Part shown: piece by piece, positions 31,669 to 46,600 of the stretch | Layout: every line of letters starts with the position of its first letter | How positions within the stretch are numbered: position 1 is the first letter of the stretch | Assembly: GCF_000224145.3 (NCBI RefSeq) | Contig: NC_020179.2 | Span: forward strand, 4,373,417 to 4,437,416 | Length of the DNA stretch: 64,000 bases | Reading direction: 5' to 3' | Source: Ciona intestinalis | Lineage: Eukaryota > Chordata > Ascidiacea > Phlebobranchia > Cionidae | Made by a program: the position numbers and the translations under genes | Notes under the pieces: generated by a model | What the model saw: only the letters and a program-made list of their open reading frames with translations | Databases searched by the model: none | Told to the model about the DNA's origin: nothing

Positions 31669-34600
31669 TCATTTCCCAGGTTTTCTAACATCAATAGAAC
31701 CCCTTTTTTGTTCTTGTTCCAAAGCAAGCTTGGTCCTCTCCAATGCTTGTGTCTTCTCTTTGTCAAGTTTAAAGTATTCCACAACCTCTTCCGTTTTAGC
31801 AGGCCTGGATGGGAAGGACAGTTTAAATATACTTGGTCTTAATAATTTTATACTCTTTAATTACTATATTATATTCTATATAGGCAAGATCTTGCAGGGT
31901 AGTACTGGTATATCATGGAATCTGAGATTTAGACCAGAGTTGGCTCAATACCTACGCGTTGCCTGAAACAGAACATCGATGTTATAACAACTATTGTTGC
32001 CCCGTCACACAAGGATAAACAAGATACATTTAACCATTAACGCAAACCCACCTTTCCCCGACCCCACTTGGTTGGTCCGTTGTAAAGTTGGAAGCGTTCC
32101 CTCCAGTTGTTGGGAAGTTTTTAAGTTCAACGTAAGTTATTTGTGGGGGGTCAGCTGTGGGAGGTGGGGGGACCGCACCTGGCTTTGGGTAATGTGACAT
32201 CATGGCGAACTCCGAGGTCTGAAACACAAGGTTAAGATAAATATAATATAAGGTTGATTGTATCTGAATATTAGATTGACGATGCCATTTGGCAAAATAT
32301 AACTTTACAATCGACTGGACTTTTTTGTCTGTTACATTTTTGTATCACCAGATTCTCACAATATAACATCTATTATTACTTATTTTGGGGTAATGGCCAA
32401 CTTTTTCAGGTGAGTGCCTCACTGTAGAACCTCACCCATATAGAATAAAATGTGCATATACAATGTTGGGGTAATGGGCCAATTCTGGTCTAAATCCACA
32501 ACATGATATGCCATAGGACCGGACATTTAAACCAGAGTTGGCCCATTATTTCAATAAATTCTGCTACAATTAATTTTACCATCATAGTGTTCGTTTTCCT
32601 TCCTCTCCCAGCTTGTTGGTATTGACGTTGTTTATAACCATCGTCCCACGTGGCTGTGGGTGGGGGGGTCTGCATGGTCATGTTGTATGGCTTAGGGGGT
32701 CGACCGGGGACCAAGGAGGGGTTGGATCTCCTGGGGCCGTGGTGGGTTAACGAGGGGCTCCTATGGATCTGGTTGTCGATGGAATGGGTTTGGATATGAT
32801 CCATGCCATAAGAAGGGTAAGCTCTCCCGGGTATATTAGAGGGTGGGGTGCGTGGGGATAAGGAGCTTTGACTGGGGTGTTTAGGGGGCCTTTCTGGGGG
32901 CAGTAGACGCGACCCAATAACAGGGGTGTTGGGAGATGAATGCATGACTATAGTGTGGGGTGGGGAGACGGGGACGTCGTTTGATTGACAGGTTTGTGTG
33001 AATACAGCTTCACTTTTTCTATGCGAGGATTCTGGAGTGTTGAACGAGTCTTCATAGCTACTTCGTGAATGGATGGTTCGGCTGGAATATATAGGTGTGG
33101 TGTCAATATAAGGGTAAACACATATGCTGTTAGAACTGGAATATATGTGGTGTCAGTTACTACTATTGTGCAAACTACTTCAATTAAACTCTTTTTTATT
33201 CTGTTAATGTTGAGGTCTTATTTTGCCAGGGAATTGGAGGCCTATCTTGTAGGATCTAAGTAATATAGAATGTGCATATACAATGTTGGGGTAATCAGCC
33301 AACTCTGACCTAAATCCCAGGTTCCATGACTGGCCTCACTGTAGGACCTCACCCATATAAAGTAAAATGTAAACATCCGCACCGCCCCCCCAACACAACT
33401 CCCATATATAATACACACCATATTACCAACCCTTACCTTGCCTTAGAATGTGTATATACAATGTTGGAGTAATACAATAGAACCACTAAACCCAACACAC
33501 AAATATACCCCCCTCACCCATATATATGATATACGCGATAATATGTACAACATAAGCTTCTAATAACCCACAAAAAACCCTCACCTTCCTTCAGAGTTCC
33601 CGCTGTCTGACCCCAAACTTCGACGCCCCGGTTTCAAGTCACGCTTCACTGGTGGTGGTTCCGATGCGTTGGAGCGCGAACATTTGTTCAAAGTTGGAAA
33701 TGGGGAGGAATTAATTAACGTGGTGGCTCCAGCCATGCATGTGTAGGACGATTGGTTGTCTAGAAGGATGGGAAGAAATTTAATTTTAAATTAAACTTAA
33801 GGTGACATTGCTATAATGCAGTAAACCTTATAGTTGTCAAACATAGGGAACCTCATTGATTAATGTGGTGAATGCAATATACTTTGGCTCTGCTTGTTTG
33901 TATAGACACCTAACAGCAGGGTAAGAGCAGTTTTAGGGAAAAACTAGGATGCTAAAACATATGTCACCTCTGTTTTAAAGTTTTGGGGTTACATGTCACA
34001 TACAAAGTTAGAACATGTATGCTATGTCAGTTCAGGAAACAATTTTCAACTCTTATTGTGTAGAATGTTTAATGTTGGGGTAATTGCCAACTACGGCGTA
34101 AATCCCATGCTTGCCTCACAGAAAAACATAAATAGGATATATATCCCAAAAAATAATCACTCACTAAGTAACATACATAACTCGTAAGCTGGCATGAGGT
34201 GTATGAATACCTGTGTTATAATGAGTTAATGACTATCATTTTCCAGCCATGTGAGGATAAAATAAGTTACATTCATTCATTGTTTAGTAGTTACTTATTA
34301 TAACCTCAACCTACCATACATAGGTGTTGTTTGGTTCATCATTGGTTCATAACTTAGTTTATCATCAATAGGAGCCAAAGCATGAGAAGCGTTATTGTTG
34401 GCATCGGGTGTTTTGTTTGGTGTGTCGTATAATTTGTCCTGTACATGACCTTTTGACACCGGTACGTCATAAAGGACATTGTGATGCACAGGAACATCAT
34501 AAAGTGGGTTTTTAGGGGGCGTGGTGCCATTGGTTTGTCCTTGTGGGTGAGGTGTGTCGTATAAAATATCTTTTCTTGGTTCTTCCGTATTTTTCCTTGG

Positions 34601-37600
34601 ACCCGGGACATCGTACAGTGAAGTATCTGGTTGGGGGGTTACCCCATCTGTCTTTGTGACGTCGTGAGCACGATGGGTCACATGTTCTGTCGTGGGTGAT
34701 CGACTTCGGGATGAACCTGCGTGGTATGTGATGTCATAATGTGCTTTGTGGCTTAGTAGTTAGGTACTGACATAGTTGCATTGCATTGTAAACTTGTAAC
34801 TGGAGGTTATGGGTTCGATGCTCGACACTGATAGGTGTATGTGTGTCCTTGGGCAAGACACTTAACATACATTGCTCAAACCCAGTGGTCACTAATGGGT
34901 ATTACATGCCAAAGGTGTCCCATCTTTCCCCACCATACTCGTTTTGTATGTTTTTATGATGTCATAATGGGTTGTTCAAACTGTCACGATTTATAAAACA
35001 ATCACCCACAAAGTAACATACGTGGTAACTTGTAAGCAGGCATGAGGTGTATGAAACAGAACATCCGTGTTATAATGACTGTTGTTGCCCCACCATGTAA
35101 GGATAAGTTATCGGGGGTATAGGCCAACTTTGAGCCAAGCCAGGGTCCGCGACATGCCCCACCATATGACCATACTCATATAGATTAGAATGTGCATATA
35201 CAATGTTAATGAACCAACTGGCTTGTGTTAAACCATGTATAATCAATCATTCACCTGATGTTGTTCCACTGCCAGTGCTACTGCTGCTAACAGAGCGATG
35301 TGTGACATCACAATCACCATTCATCTGTCATGGAAATTTATATTGTTAGTACATTAACACATTTATCATGAGCTTGGTTAAGCAGACTAGAGTGTGCCAT
35401 AAACTCATTCAGAGAATCTAAGTGTTTTGTAGGCTGTGGTCTAAATCAGTTTGAAAACACCTACATTATTATAGGCTAAAAATGAAATAAGTACCTACAG
35501 TTTTAGCATATGTTGCAGAAAAATTAATGATTTTTTTCGTGCTGCAAACAAATTCGGAGAATTTAGGTGTGTTGTGACTTTTATTAATTAAACATTAAAA
35601 TCGAAGAAAATTGGTTTATTCAAGAATCCAGTAATAAGATGTAATTAAACTTTACCTTGGTATCCGTATGTGTTGGTTGGATGGGGATGGTTTTGATGAT
35701 TGCTGAATGTATGGGCGATACAGATGGATCCATATCAAGGTCTATCGTGCCCACTACTTCACTATGTAAGGGGAAGTTAGGGCTGGCTTGTATGGTTGTA
35801 TGTGGGGGTGAAACAGGGGCTGCGTCGGGGTCAATATGTGGCTTAACTCCTGGGTCACTGCCATCGGAACTCTGTGTGCGTGAGGTGCTGTACGAGCTCT
35901 TGCTTAAATTAGAAGCTTGAACTGAAACATTGGATTCACGACGCACGAACACGGGTGATTCCTGCATCCCAGGGTTACGGCTTTGTTTAACCGCAGCGTC
36001 TGATTTAGGGGGCCGGGGTGGGGGGTTGGACTTGGGGCCTTCGTTAAAAACCCCTAATGGTGGGGGTTGGTAGAATGGTTGGGAGGTGTAAAAGTTTCTA
36101 CGATTGTCGATAGAGCAACGACGGGTGTGAGTTGGGGTCGGTCGGTCCGTTTGTGCAGCTAATTCATTCGCTACAAGTTCCAACTGCCCAACACTGGAAC
36201 TCCTTCTTATCTTAGGGAAAGCACCAGCAGGGGAAGCCCGTGGGTCGTGCATACGCTGTGGTGATCCACGATGGTGGTGTGGGGAGAGGGTGCTTGCCGA
36301 TGAATGGATGGATGACTTGGACAAGGGTGAACCATACATGGGGTATTGATGTTTGGGGGAGGAGTAGGCTGATGACATGGGTGAGAATTGGTTCGTGTCA
36401 TAATTGATCCTTTGTGACCCGTTTAATAAGGTTGGTGATGTCATAAAGCCTTGGGGGAACTGGAATGTAGGGTTGTGATGTAATAGTGGAGTAATATGTG
36501 TCATAAATGTAAGTATGATGTATTAAAAGAGATCTTTTATATTAAACTGTTCAGGTTGGAAAAATAATTTAGCACCATTGTTAACGGGACGGGGAGCATA
36601 TATCAGTATAGTTTTGCTTTCTTTTTAAATTCTATTCTACTTTAGTAAGGTCCTGAGACACGCCATGGGGCCTGAGATTTAGCCCAGAGTTGGCACATTA
36701 CCCCAACATTGTATATGTACAATCTAATACTGTCTATGCATGTCATAGGATCCGGGATATAACTAAGGGTTTGCCCATTACCTCAAACACATACAGTTGG
36801 CTTATACATTATAAACACACAAAGTAATTTACCTCATTCCTGTTGGTTGGTGAAATGAATGGACGACCAGGTACGGGGTATTGTTGTATGGGGTAATCGT
36901 AGCGGGGAGGGGGGAAGTTACCAAACCCAGCTTCTGTAAAAGTAATATATATATGTTGATGGTTCAATTAAATTGGTATAGATATAGGATGGGGGAAGAT
37001 GAGACACCTTTTTATTCTACTTTCTCGTCACATTTGGTAGTAAACAAAGAAAATTCAAAGAATTCTAAAACCATATTCTTAGACTACTTTAGATCATTGT
37101 TATATATTTGAAATACAGAATATTTGGATATAACGCTAAATGTGTCCCATATTACCCCATACCACTAACAGTAAACCCTGTCTAGGCATTTAGGAGATGA
37201 ATTTTCTGTCCTTTAAGGTCACATAAAAAAAAATTGCCAGAAGATCTCTTTCAGAATGATATTAAAAAATGAAATTACTTAAATACAAATACAAAGTAAA
37301 AAACACCAACAATATGAGACACAGTTATATAAGTCCATATATAGTAAAGTGGGGTAAGATGGGATACCTTTAGCACCTGGTATTTAAATATCCTGATCGT
37401 GTTTTAAACAAATAACAAATGTTAATGGGAGTCGTAATGATACGGTTTTATATTTGTTTAAAATTTCTTTGTTTACTACCAAATGAAACAAGAAAATATA
37501 ATGAAAAAGTGTCTCATCTTCCCCCACCCTACTATATAAGAATAGACAGAAGTAAAGGTAACCAGGTTATTAGATTCTAATGGTTTATGTTATGTTTGTT

Positions 37601-40600
37601 TGTGTTTAATGTTCCTACATGTTGCTGGTACATTGGGGGTTATTAATAGCTTTGCCCACTATGATGCAATGCAAGATAATTGGCTGCATATTTGACACAA
37701 TGTAAGCAGTGTTGACCAACTTTTTTTGCAATTTTTTTCCAACGAAATTTATTAAAAAAAATAAACCTATTTCTTTAGTAAAAAATATCTGGCAACACTT
37801 TAATTTAAATCTCCACTGCTATAATCCGTGCATGGCGGTTCAGGTTCTAAGTATTTAATCTTGTTTACTATAAGCTAGTGGGGAAATACGAACCAAGATT
37901 TGGTTACAAGAAATTTTTAATTTATTCATCATGTAGAGCTGTGTTTCCCAAATGGTATGGGCAGGGCACTTGTAAAAGGCGACAAACCTGGGGTGGCAAG
38001 ATGGGCAGGCCTACCCCACAACTATGTGCGAACCATTTTAAAAAGTTTGGCACTTATGTTACAGAGAGGTATTTTTATTTGTTTTACAAGAGTCCCATTT
38101 TACAAAAATATTGATATTTTTATATCAGACACTTATGAATTAAAATTTAAAACTCAAGTTCCAACTTGAACCTTATTTCCTGCGCAGGCAAAATAACTTT
38201 AACCACAAATAATCCGCATCTATACAAAGGAAACCTTTACACCAGTTCTTCAAAACTAAGATAATGTGCCAACTTTGGAAATCCCAGGTTTCATAGCATA
38301 GAGTAGGACCTTGACCTTAAATCACTTGAAACCAAAGTTCCCATTTAAAGTGGAAGCTTCCTAAGAACTTATGAACCAGGAAAACCCCCTAAACCTAAGC
38401 AGAACAACTTCCCTGACAAAAAACCTCAAACCCAACACTTCCCTCTACATTAAGGAAGTGGGGCAGGAAATATAAACAGGTGTTGCTGGATATGTTGTTA
38501 TACAAACTTGGTCAACTAAAGTCCTATGCAAGTTATACAAAGACAGGTTAGCTTGTGGCCCCCGAAGTACCAAGCATTGTTTCCAAAACAATTTTTACCC
38601 AACCTTTATAAGCATACAACAAAATAATTCAACTGTTACAATAACACTTGATCAATCTTGTGTTATACAAACTTTGCAAACTAAAGTCTTATGCAAGTTA
38701 TACAAACACTGTAATAATGTTAATGTAAAAGTTGAAAATATAATGATATACAAACTTGAATAAAAACCAACCAGAGGTTAAGAAGCATTGTTTAAACATA
38801 AAGATTGATTTTTTATTTCAATTATGAGTTAGTACAGTACTGTGGGTTTAGCAGTCAGACTTATTATTTACACACCCTCCATTTTGTTTTTACCCTCGTT
38901 TTACACTTGTTTTTTACTTTTACATTTGTTTTTACCAGCTTTACACTTGTTTGCATTTATTTACACACCCTTCGTCTTGTTTTTACCCCCCCCCGCGTAA
39001 TTTGAAACTGTGATTTTGTTGCTAATTCCCCTCTTTATACACCAAGTTAATAAAACCCTCACCTGAAACAGCAGTTGTGGTGTTAATATATTCCGTGCCC
39101 GATGATACGGTTGGCTGGTTTCGACTGTAACCTGGGTAACGCACCATGTGACCTGGAACAGATTTAATTGGTTAATAAAAACAACCGTATCATTTGATTG
39201 GTTAATAAAAACAGATAACTTTGATTTCTAACTTCAAAGTGTGGCCCAGATATATCTGGAAATTGCTATAATTCCATTAATGAAAAACCAAAAGAAAAGC
39301 TGCTCAATCCAAACACAAATAAATTGTCTTTAAATAATCAATATACAGTCAAGTCCCCATATATTGCATTGTTGGACAGATATAAGTCTTGCACAAAATG
39401 TTAAATAATTTATGAAGGTTTGTCAGTTATAAGCGATGGATTAAATACAAACATGTAATTAACCACGAGGTAATATCATGGGATTATATTTGGATGGAAA
39501 GAAGTCAGACTTAATCTTGTGGGAAACTATTTGCAGAGGTTTATAAATAGATTCAGATACAAAGTTATCACTTAGTACGCAGTGAATGCTTATATGGGCA
39601 TAAGTTATACAGCTCATGGTCACTGTTAAAAAAAGGTAAGTGCCAGCCAAGAAATTTGCCAATAACGACCAATTTTTTTCTTTCAACCGCTGTATTTTTT
39701 ATTTTAATGCTGTTTTACTTTTTATTTAGGTAAGTTAATTTGTAATTGAAGTGATTTATGATTTGTTGGAACTTTTAATGTTCAAAACATGATCTGTTGG
39801 TATTGGTTTGTTTTGTATTTAGCAAGATATACAAAGTCCGAGTACTACGTACCAACAAATTTTGACAATTTTATTACAATTCAATTTAAGATATAGTTTA
39901 GTAAGATCTATGTGGTTAAGGTTCATGCTTATTGTCCAGTTATCTTACCTTGTAATGGGTTCCCCATGTCATCAACAAGGAACTCCCGTTGTAGATTGAG
40001 CGGAACCCGATTCAAATCATCATCGATCGGGGAAAGACCATGACTGTGGCTTGACTGTGGTGGATATCATATTATTATTGTGGTAAACCCGTATGGCGAT
40101 TAGCTCGGACCTAAACCCCAGGACCCATGGCGTGCCTCACTGTAGAACCTCACCCATACAGAATAGAGTGTGCAAATACAATGTTGGGGTAATGGGCCAA
40201 CTCTGGCCTTAATCCCAGGTCCCATGGCATGCCTCACTGTAGGACCTCACCCATATAGAATAGAATGTGCATATACAATGTTGGGGTAATGGACCAACTC
40301 TGGTCTGAATCCCAGGTCCCATGGCATAAGACTTTACCCACATATAGTATACACAGTAAAGAATTGAAATGACATTAACCACGTGGTATGTAATAAATAG
40401 TAGTGACTAGTGACCACCCCAAATATTATACAATGATCAGTAGTGCAACTGTGCACATATTATACAACGAATAGTTGTGATACTACCAAAGTATAGACAC
40501 AGTATAGTGGTATAGTGACATTAACCACATAGTATGTAATAATTAGTACCAATACCACCCACATAGTGTACAATGATAAGTAGTGCAACCACCCACCATG

Positions 40601-43600
40601 TTTGATCTCTTCCTCGCGTCTTTAACTTCATCTTCGTCATCCGGTGGGAACGAATATCCTCGTTCATCCGTTGTGTTGATAATGGGACGATTGTTCCCTG
40701 GGTGGAGAGGTAAAGTTAGTTACTACAACTAGTGTGATTAAGTATGAGCTACATATGTATGGTTGAGTATTCGTTTATAATTAAGTCAACGGGCTAAATT
40801 CATGTGTTTAAATAATACAACTTCTAATGTTTATTAAGGGGTTTGTAAGATAACTATAAATACTTTATCTTTATACTTTATACTTATATAAGGGTTTATT
40901 TTAACACCAATGTTCATTATCCTGGGGAACTAACAAGCTAAATAACTTTTGTTGCACCCTGTTGTTGGGTATAATATTACACTATCTCGTAGGTATAATC
41001 ACTTTTATAATACACACAACTTGATAAACACCCGATACACATAGTCATACCAATAATAAAATTATTGTTGTTGTAACCTAATACGCTTTGTATTATAAAC
41101 ATCCCATACCATATGGTGGTGGTAATAGAAACGTAGATACATCTAATAAAGCTATACCCGATGAACATGATACACATAGTCATATAAACCCCTTTACCTG
41201 ATGGTGGCAGAGGTGGGGGGCAATCTGGCATCGAGTCCAACCGATGTTTCCGCATATTGGAGACGAACCTGAGGTGCGGAGATTGTAACGGTTGGTCGGT
41301 CACCACATCGTTACCGCTGTCGGTGAGAGCGCCATCATGTGTGAACACGCTGTCAGTTGACGTCCGTCGCTCAGTGAACTAAAAATATTTTAATATTAAA
41401 CAAAGTCAGCGATAAATCAAATGTTTTAAAAACAAAGGAAATAAATATTTTTCAAAATAAAACTGCGAAACAAAATTAAATCTCAAATTATATTAAAAAC
41501 TTCTTACATGATACATTACAGACTACAGTCTGTAGCAAGGGAGGACCTCACTTTTATCGAATAGATAAAAAACGGGAAACTTTAACAAAGGTTCTTTTGT
41601 GTGTCTTGTAGTAGGACCTCATCCATATAGAATGGAATATTGGATAATATAAATATATTTCATAAACATGCATAGTAGTGCTACATTGGTTCCATATAAA
41701 GTTGGACGCCAAATTGTTCTTAACAAACTTTGTACCTTCGGATTCAACAACGCAGTATCTTCTTTATCGGTCGTATCCACTGTATTGCAATCGGTAAGTA
41801 GAAGGTAATCTGATGCGCTGCCCTGTGGGGTGGGGTCATGTGTTATTAGGTGTATTGTGTCAAGGCACTACTTTTTACAGGTAATTAAAAAAAGTATTTG
41901 CACGATTTGGTCGTGTTTAAACAACACTAAATTATTGCACCTTTTTTACAGGTTTTTATGTGTTATTATGTGAAGGCAACTACTTTTCACAGGTTGGCAA
42001 GTATTTGGTTTACTTGACAGACTCCTATAACACTTTAAAAAACACAGCCGTTTATATAAGTTTTGTAAAACTTTTGAGTTATTTAGTTGCACCAGTTTTT
42101 ACAGGTGTTTATATAAGTTAAATTGTATTTAGCCACCACTGTATTACATTTGACAGCTAGTTTTACAAAGTGTCAACAAAACAATAACCTTGAATTGGTT
42201 GCAACACTTTTCACAGGTGTTTATATAAGTTAAGTTGAATTTGACCGATACTTCAGTATTTTTAACAGCTAGTTTTACAAAGTGTTAACAAAACAATTTC
42301 TTATATAAGCTTAAGCCGTAAGTGAAAAAACATTTTAGGTACTTTTTTAAAGTGTATTTTATGCTAAGTAGCGCAAACCTGAGATGCAGGCTCAACTGCG
42401 TAACTGTAACCATTTTGTTCATTGGTTTCATATTTTCGTGCTTGTTTCGGGGTGCCTGGTAGTACAGGTATGGTAAGGTATATATCAGACTTAGAATATT
42501 GGAAACTATACACCTTGTTTATAACAGTATATAATATTTTATCAGGGTATAGCCTACTGTAATAGTGCTATAACAGTGTACTGTTAAACAGTACCTATGA
42601 CCACATGTATAACATGAGTTTCGTGATCTAAACTAATTTTAGAATATAATATAACGTCGGGCTGTCGGTGTAATATGTACTTCAGGTTTATAACAATTTA
42701 ACAACAGTAAATATGACTTGTATGCATCATAACAATAATATTCACCTGCTATAGAAACATCACCGGACCCAGCAGATGACATACTCGCACCGTTCACTTC
42801 CGTGGGTGATTTCTCACCCGTATAAATGTTCCCGTTGGAATCCACCCCCCGTCTTATGATGGTGGAGCGGTGGGTGATGGTGTTTGGGGGCCGGGGAAGG
42901 GGTAACGGGACTTCCCCACCAACAGGCTCACTGGGGTAAAGTGACTTAGTTAAAGACGACACATGATATAACGTGTTAACCATGGGGACCAGGGGTGACA
43001 TTGTTAAGGAGAAGTTATACTCATAGTTGTCAAACATATGGAACCTCATTGATTAATGTGATGAATGCAATATACTTTGGCTCTGCTTGTTTGTATAGAC
43101 ACCTAACAGCAGGGTAAAATCTGGGGTGACATTGTTAAAATACAGTTACACTCATAGTTGTCAAACATAGGGAACCTCATTGATTAATGTGGTGAATGCA
43201 ATATACTTTGGCTCTGCTTGTTTGTATAGACACCTAACAGCAGGGTAAAATCTGGGGTGACATTGTTAAAATACAGTTACACTCATAGTTGTCAAACATA
43301 GGGAACCTCATTGATTAATGTGATGAATGCAATATAGTTTGGCTCTGCTTGTTTGTGTATAGACTATAGACACTGTTCACCAACAAAGTTACATACATGG
43401 TAACACGTAAGCTACCACATGGTGTATGAAACAGAACACCGGTGTTATAACGACTGTCATTGCCCCACCACATAACAAGTTACACACATAGATAACGGCA
43501 TCCCTCCAACTTACGGTTCCTCGTTTTGAAGCAACGCAGCCGCCCCATTCTGCGACAATCCTGGGCTCCTGATTGGTTGAACCGCTTTGAACGTTTGTTG

Positions 43601-46600
43601 TTGTGAACCCAGGTCTTGTTGGTTCTCGTTGTTGTCTGTGGGTTTGTATTTATTAATACAACATATATATATATATATATAATTACAGGGAGTTTGTGTT
43701 TATTAATACATGTGTATGTTAATACAGCGGACATTAGAATATGCCTGGTATTAAAAACAGTAAAATGACTTTATTTTGTCATATATTTCAGTAAACATAA
43801 TAACAAATAATCAAATATTAGAATAGTAGAAAAAAAAACAAAAAAAACAGAAGTTGGTAAAATAGGGATGTTTTAGGATGTTTAGTAAAACAGAAATTGT
43901 TGTATAGTGAGCATGATGTAAGTGTGTGGGAAGGTGGGAGGCAAAGCAATATTGGGATCGGAAAGGAAGTTATTTGAATGGGAGTATAGTGTGGTGTATA
44001 AATAACATTGTTGTGGGAACTTAAGCTATGTAGGGAACGTTGTTGTTTGTATAATCAAACCAGATTTGAATAAAAATTATTCTTTCCCTGCGCTAAAATC
44101 TAAACAAATTGCTATTTTGTATGGGTGAGGTACCACAGTAGTGTTTGGATCATAAGTGTAAAAGACTGAGTAGACTTGGTGTATAATGAGTATACATTGC
44201 ACATAATGAAGTAAAATGTTTACAGTGATATATAGAATCATACAAAGCAGTAAACTTGCAAACAAACCATCTACCCACCATGAGTAAATCCACAAAGATC
44301 GCATAAATATCGAACCCAAGACGTCATCTCTAAACTACTTTCAGCGACTAAATAATAGGTTCTTGATTTAGTTACGATGTCGAACACAAACTGGTGTGAG
44401 GGATCTTTGCGTTCGTATTTTACAGGAACATTTGCATCAATCTGTAAAGTAAAAGAATCCATTGATACACATAATCTTAGCATGGTATAATAACTTTATT
44501 TCCACAGCAGTGTTATTAGATTTCTACCACAAGATACTACAAGGCATAATTGAGGTAATGGCGGACTCTGGTCAGGCCCTTGCTTAAGCTTATGCTCGCT
44601 GCCGAGTTTTAACGGCTTACAGGTTAAATATCAACTTCAGAAAAGGATTTCAACAAAATGTTGGTCAAAGTCTAATATTTATTTGGTGACCATTAATTTA
44701 TCATTAGTGTGTAAAGTTGGGGTAATAGGCTAACTCTGGCCTAAACTCCAGTGCCTCACTGTGGGATCACACCCATATAGAATGCGTTTATAACAATGTT
44801 TTCCAAGAAAAAAAATTCTCTGAAATCTTAAATACAGTGGCGAAAAGAAAAACGGTTGGCGCTTGGCAAAATAGTTCAAAGAATCTAAAGATAAGATCAA
44901 CCAAATCGCCGAAAAAAAAACATTTTGGAAACTTCCGGAAGGTTAGAGGAGCTTAAGGTTATTTATAGACGGTTGTTAATAGGGTAAGGTGTTATGTAAA
45001 CATATGGGTTGTTTGGGAGGGTTATGATAATATTAGATGGAAGGATCCAGTGCTTGGCCAAGTCTCATAGTAGCAGGGCTTGTAACGAGCGTAAACATAA
45101 ATAAATATTTGCAACTTTGCGCCAGCCGTAACATTGCAGTGATGCCGGATGAAAAATGATTTGTTAGAAAATATTCCGCCGCCCTTGCTACTATATGAAT
45201 GTAAAATATAAACAATGGTAAAAAAAATGTTAATTTATTATACCAAGTAAAATGTTTTCATTTTTTTTTAAAATAAGTTAAAAATAATATGTTCCTAAAT
45301 CTGGTTCCTAGCACTCATATTGTTGGATGACTCTCATTGTATCATAACAGGATACACCAAGTGCTACTAAATACGCAGCATACAAAAGTCCAACTAATAA
45401 AGAGATTTTTCAACAATAACTTGCATTATCAGTCTCATATTTATATCTTAAAAGATAATTTTCAAATGTGTTTTAACTATTTTTCTGATATCATAACTTA
45501 ATTTCTGCGACGCCATTTTATTTTCGGCACCACTCGTGTTTAGTCTTACAAGGCTTTATTCTCTGCCCCAGGATATAAGTGATTAGCTTCCACCAGGCTA
45601 TAGCGGTTGGAACACATTCGCTATTAATAGGTAACTATTACCTCGAAGTATGCTGTACCAGTCTGTTTATCAAACTGAGTTAATCCAAGAAAAATGCAGC
45701 AACGTACATGAGGTATAACATGTTAGGTTTATCAGGCCAACCATCATTATGATAAAATTTGGAAAATCTTCTCGTTAATCTGCCGGTGTGCGGACACCGG
45801 GCCCATAAATGGTCATGTTGTTTAGAGCTTTGAGCGAAACTAATTATTTTTAACCCGCTGGCTTGAACATCATTTTTAAAACTATTTATGGTAGAAATTT
45901 TATGAAACTAATCATTTTCAACTTTACCAAGATTTATAAAATTTTATGAAACTAATCATTTTTAAACTGCTGGCTTTAATTAAAATTGTTATAATAAAAT
46001 AATTTTGCAAAGTAATATCTACGTACTCTAGGCTGTTTTTAATAAAGTGATACAAATACAGACATACAGCACTTCTTTGTTATTTTTAAACCGCTGGCTT
46101 TAACGAGCATTTATTAAAATTTTTGTGAGACTTTTCATGGGAAAATTTGACAACGTGAAGATATATGGGCGCCAAGTGGTATGTCCGTACGTCAGGTGAA
46201 ACAACACAACAACACAAACTATAATGCTGATCCATACGTTTATATTCACCACATACATATATATGTATATTAGAGTGGGGGAGGATGGGACACCTTTTCA
46301 TTCTATTTCCTTGTTCAATTTGGTAGTAAACAAAGAACATTCAATGAAATATAGAATCGTATCCTCACGACTTCCATAAACTGTCGTTAATTGTTTAAAA
46401 CATAATCAGAATATTTGGATACTGTGTGCTAAAAGGTTCGTTATTGTTCTCTGCGAAATTTATAATTGCCAATATTTTACCCTTAAGTTACTGATAAATA
46501 AGTTTAGTTTTACATTCGACGCATGTTAAAGGGTCAATCGATTTGTAAATTGATGCTCCAGCCAATACTTGACATTGAAGTATGATTAATCATCTTAGAT

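Noticed and set aside
31556-31966. 136-codon plus-strand frame
   Set aside because: It overlaps the last GAB exon in antisense and a 95-bp repeat; the minus strand carries the conserved SHP2-type motif.
35657-35920. 87-codon plus-strand frame, with minus frames 36207-36401 and 34354-34611 in other registers
   Set aside because: All are shadows of GAB exons 13 and 15 in the wrong frame or strand.
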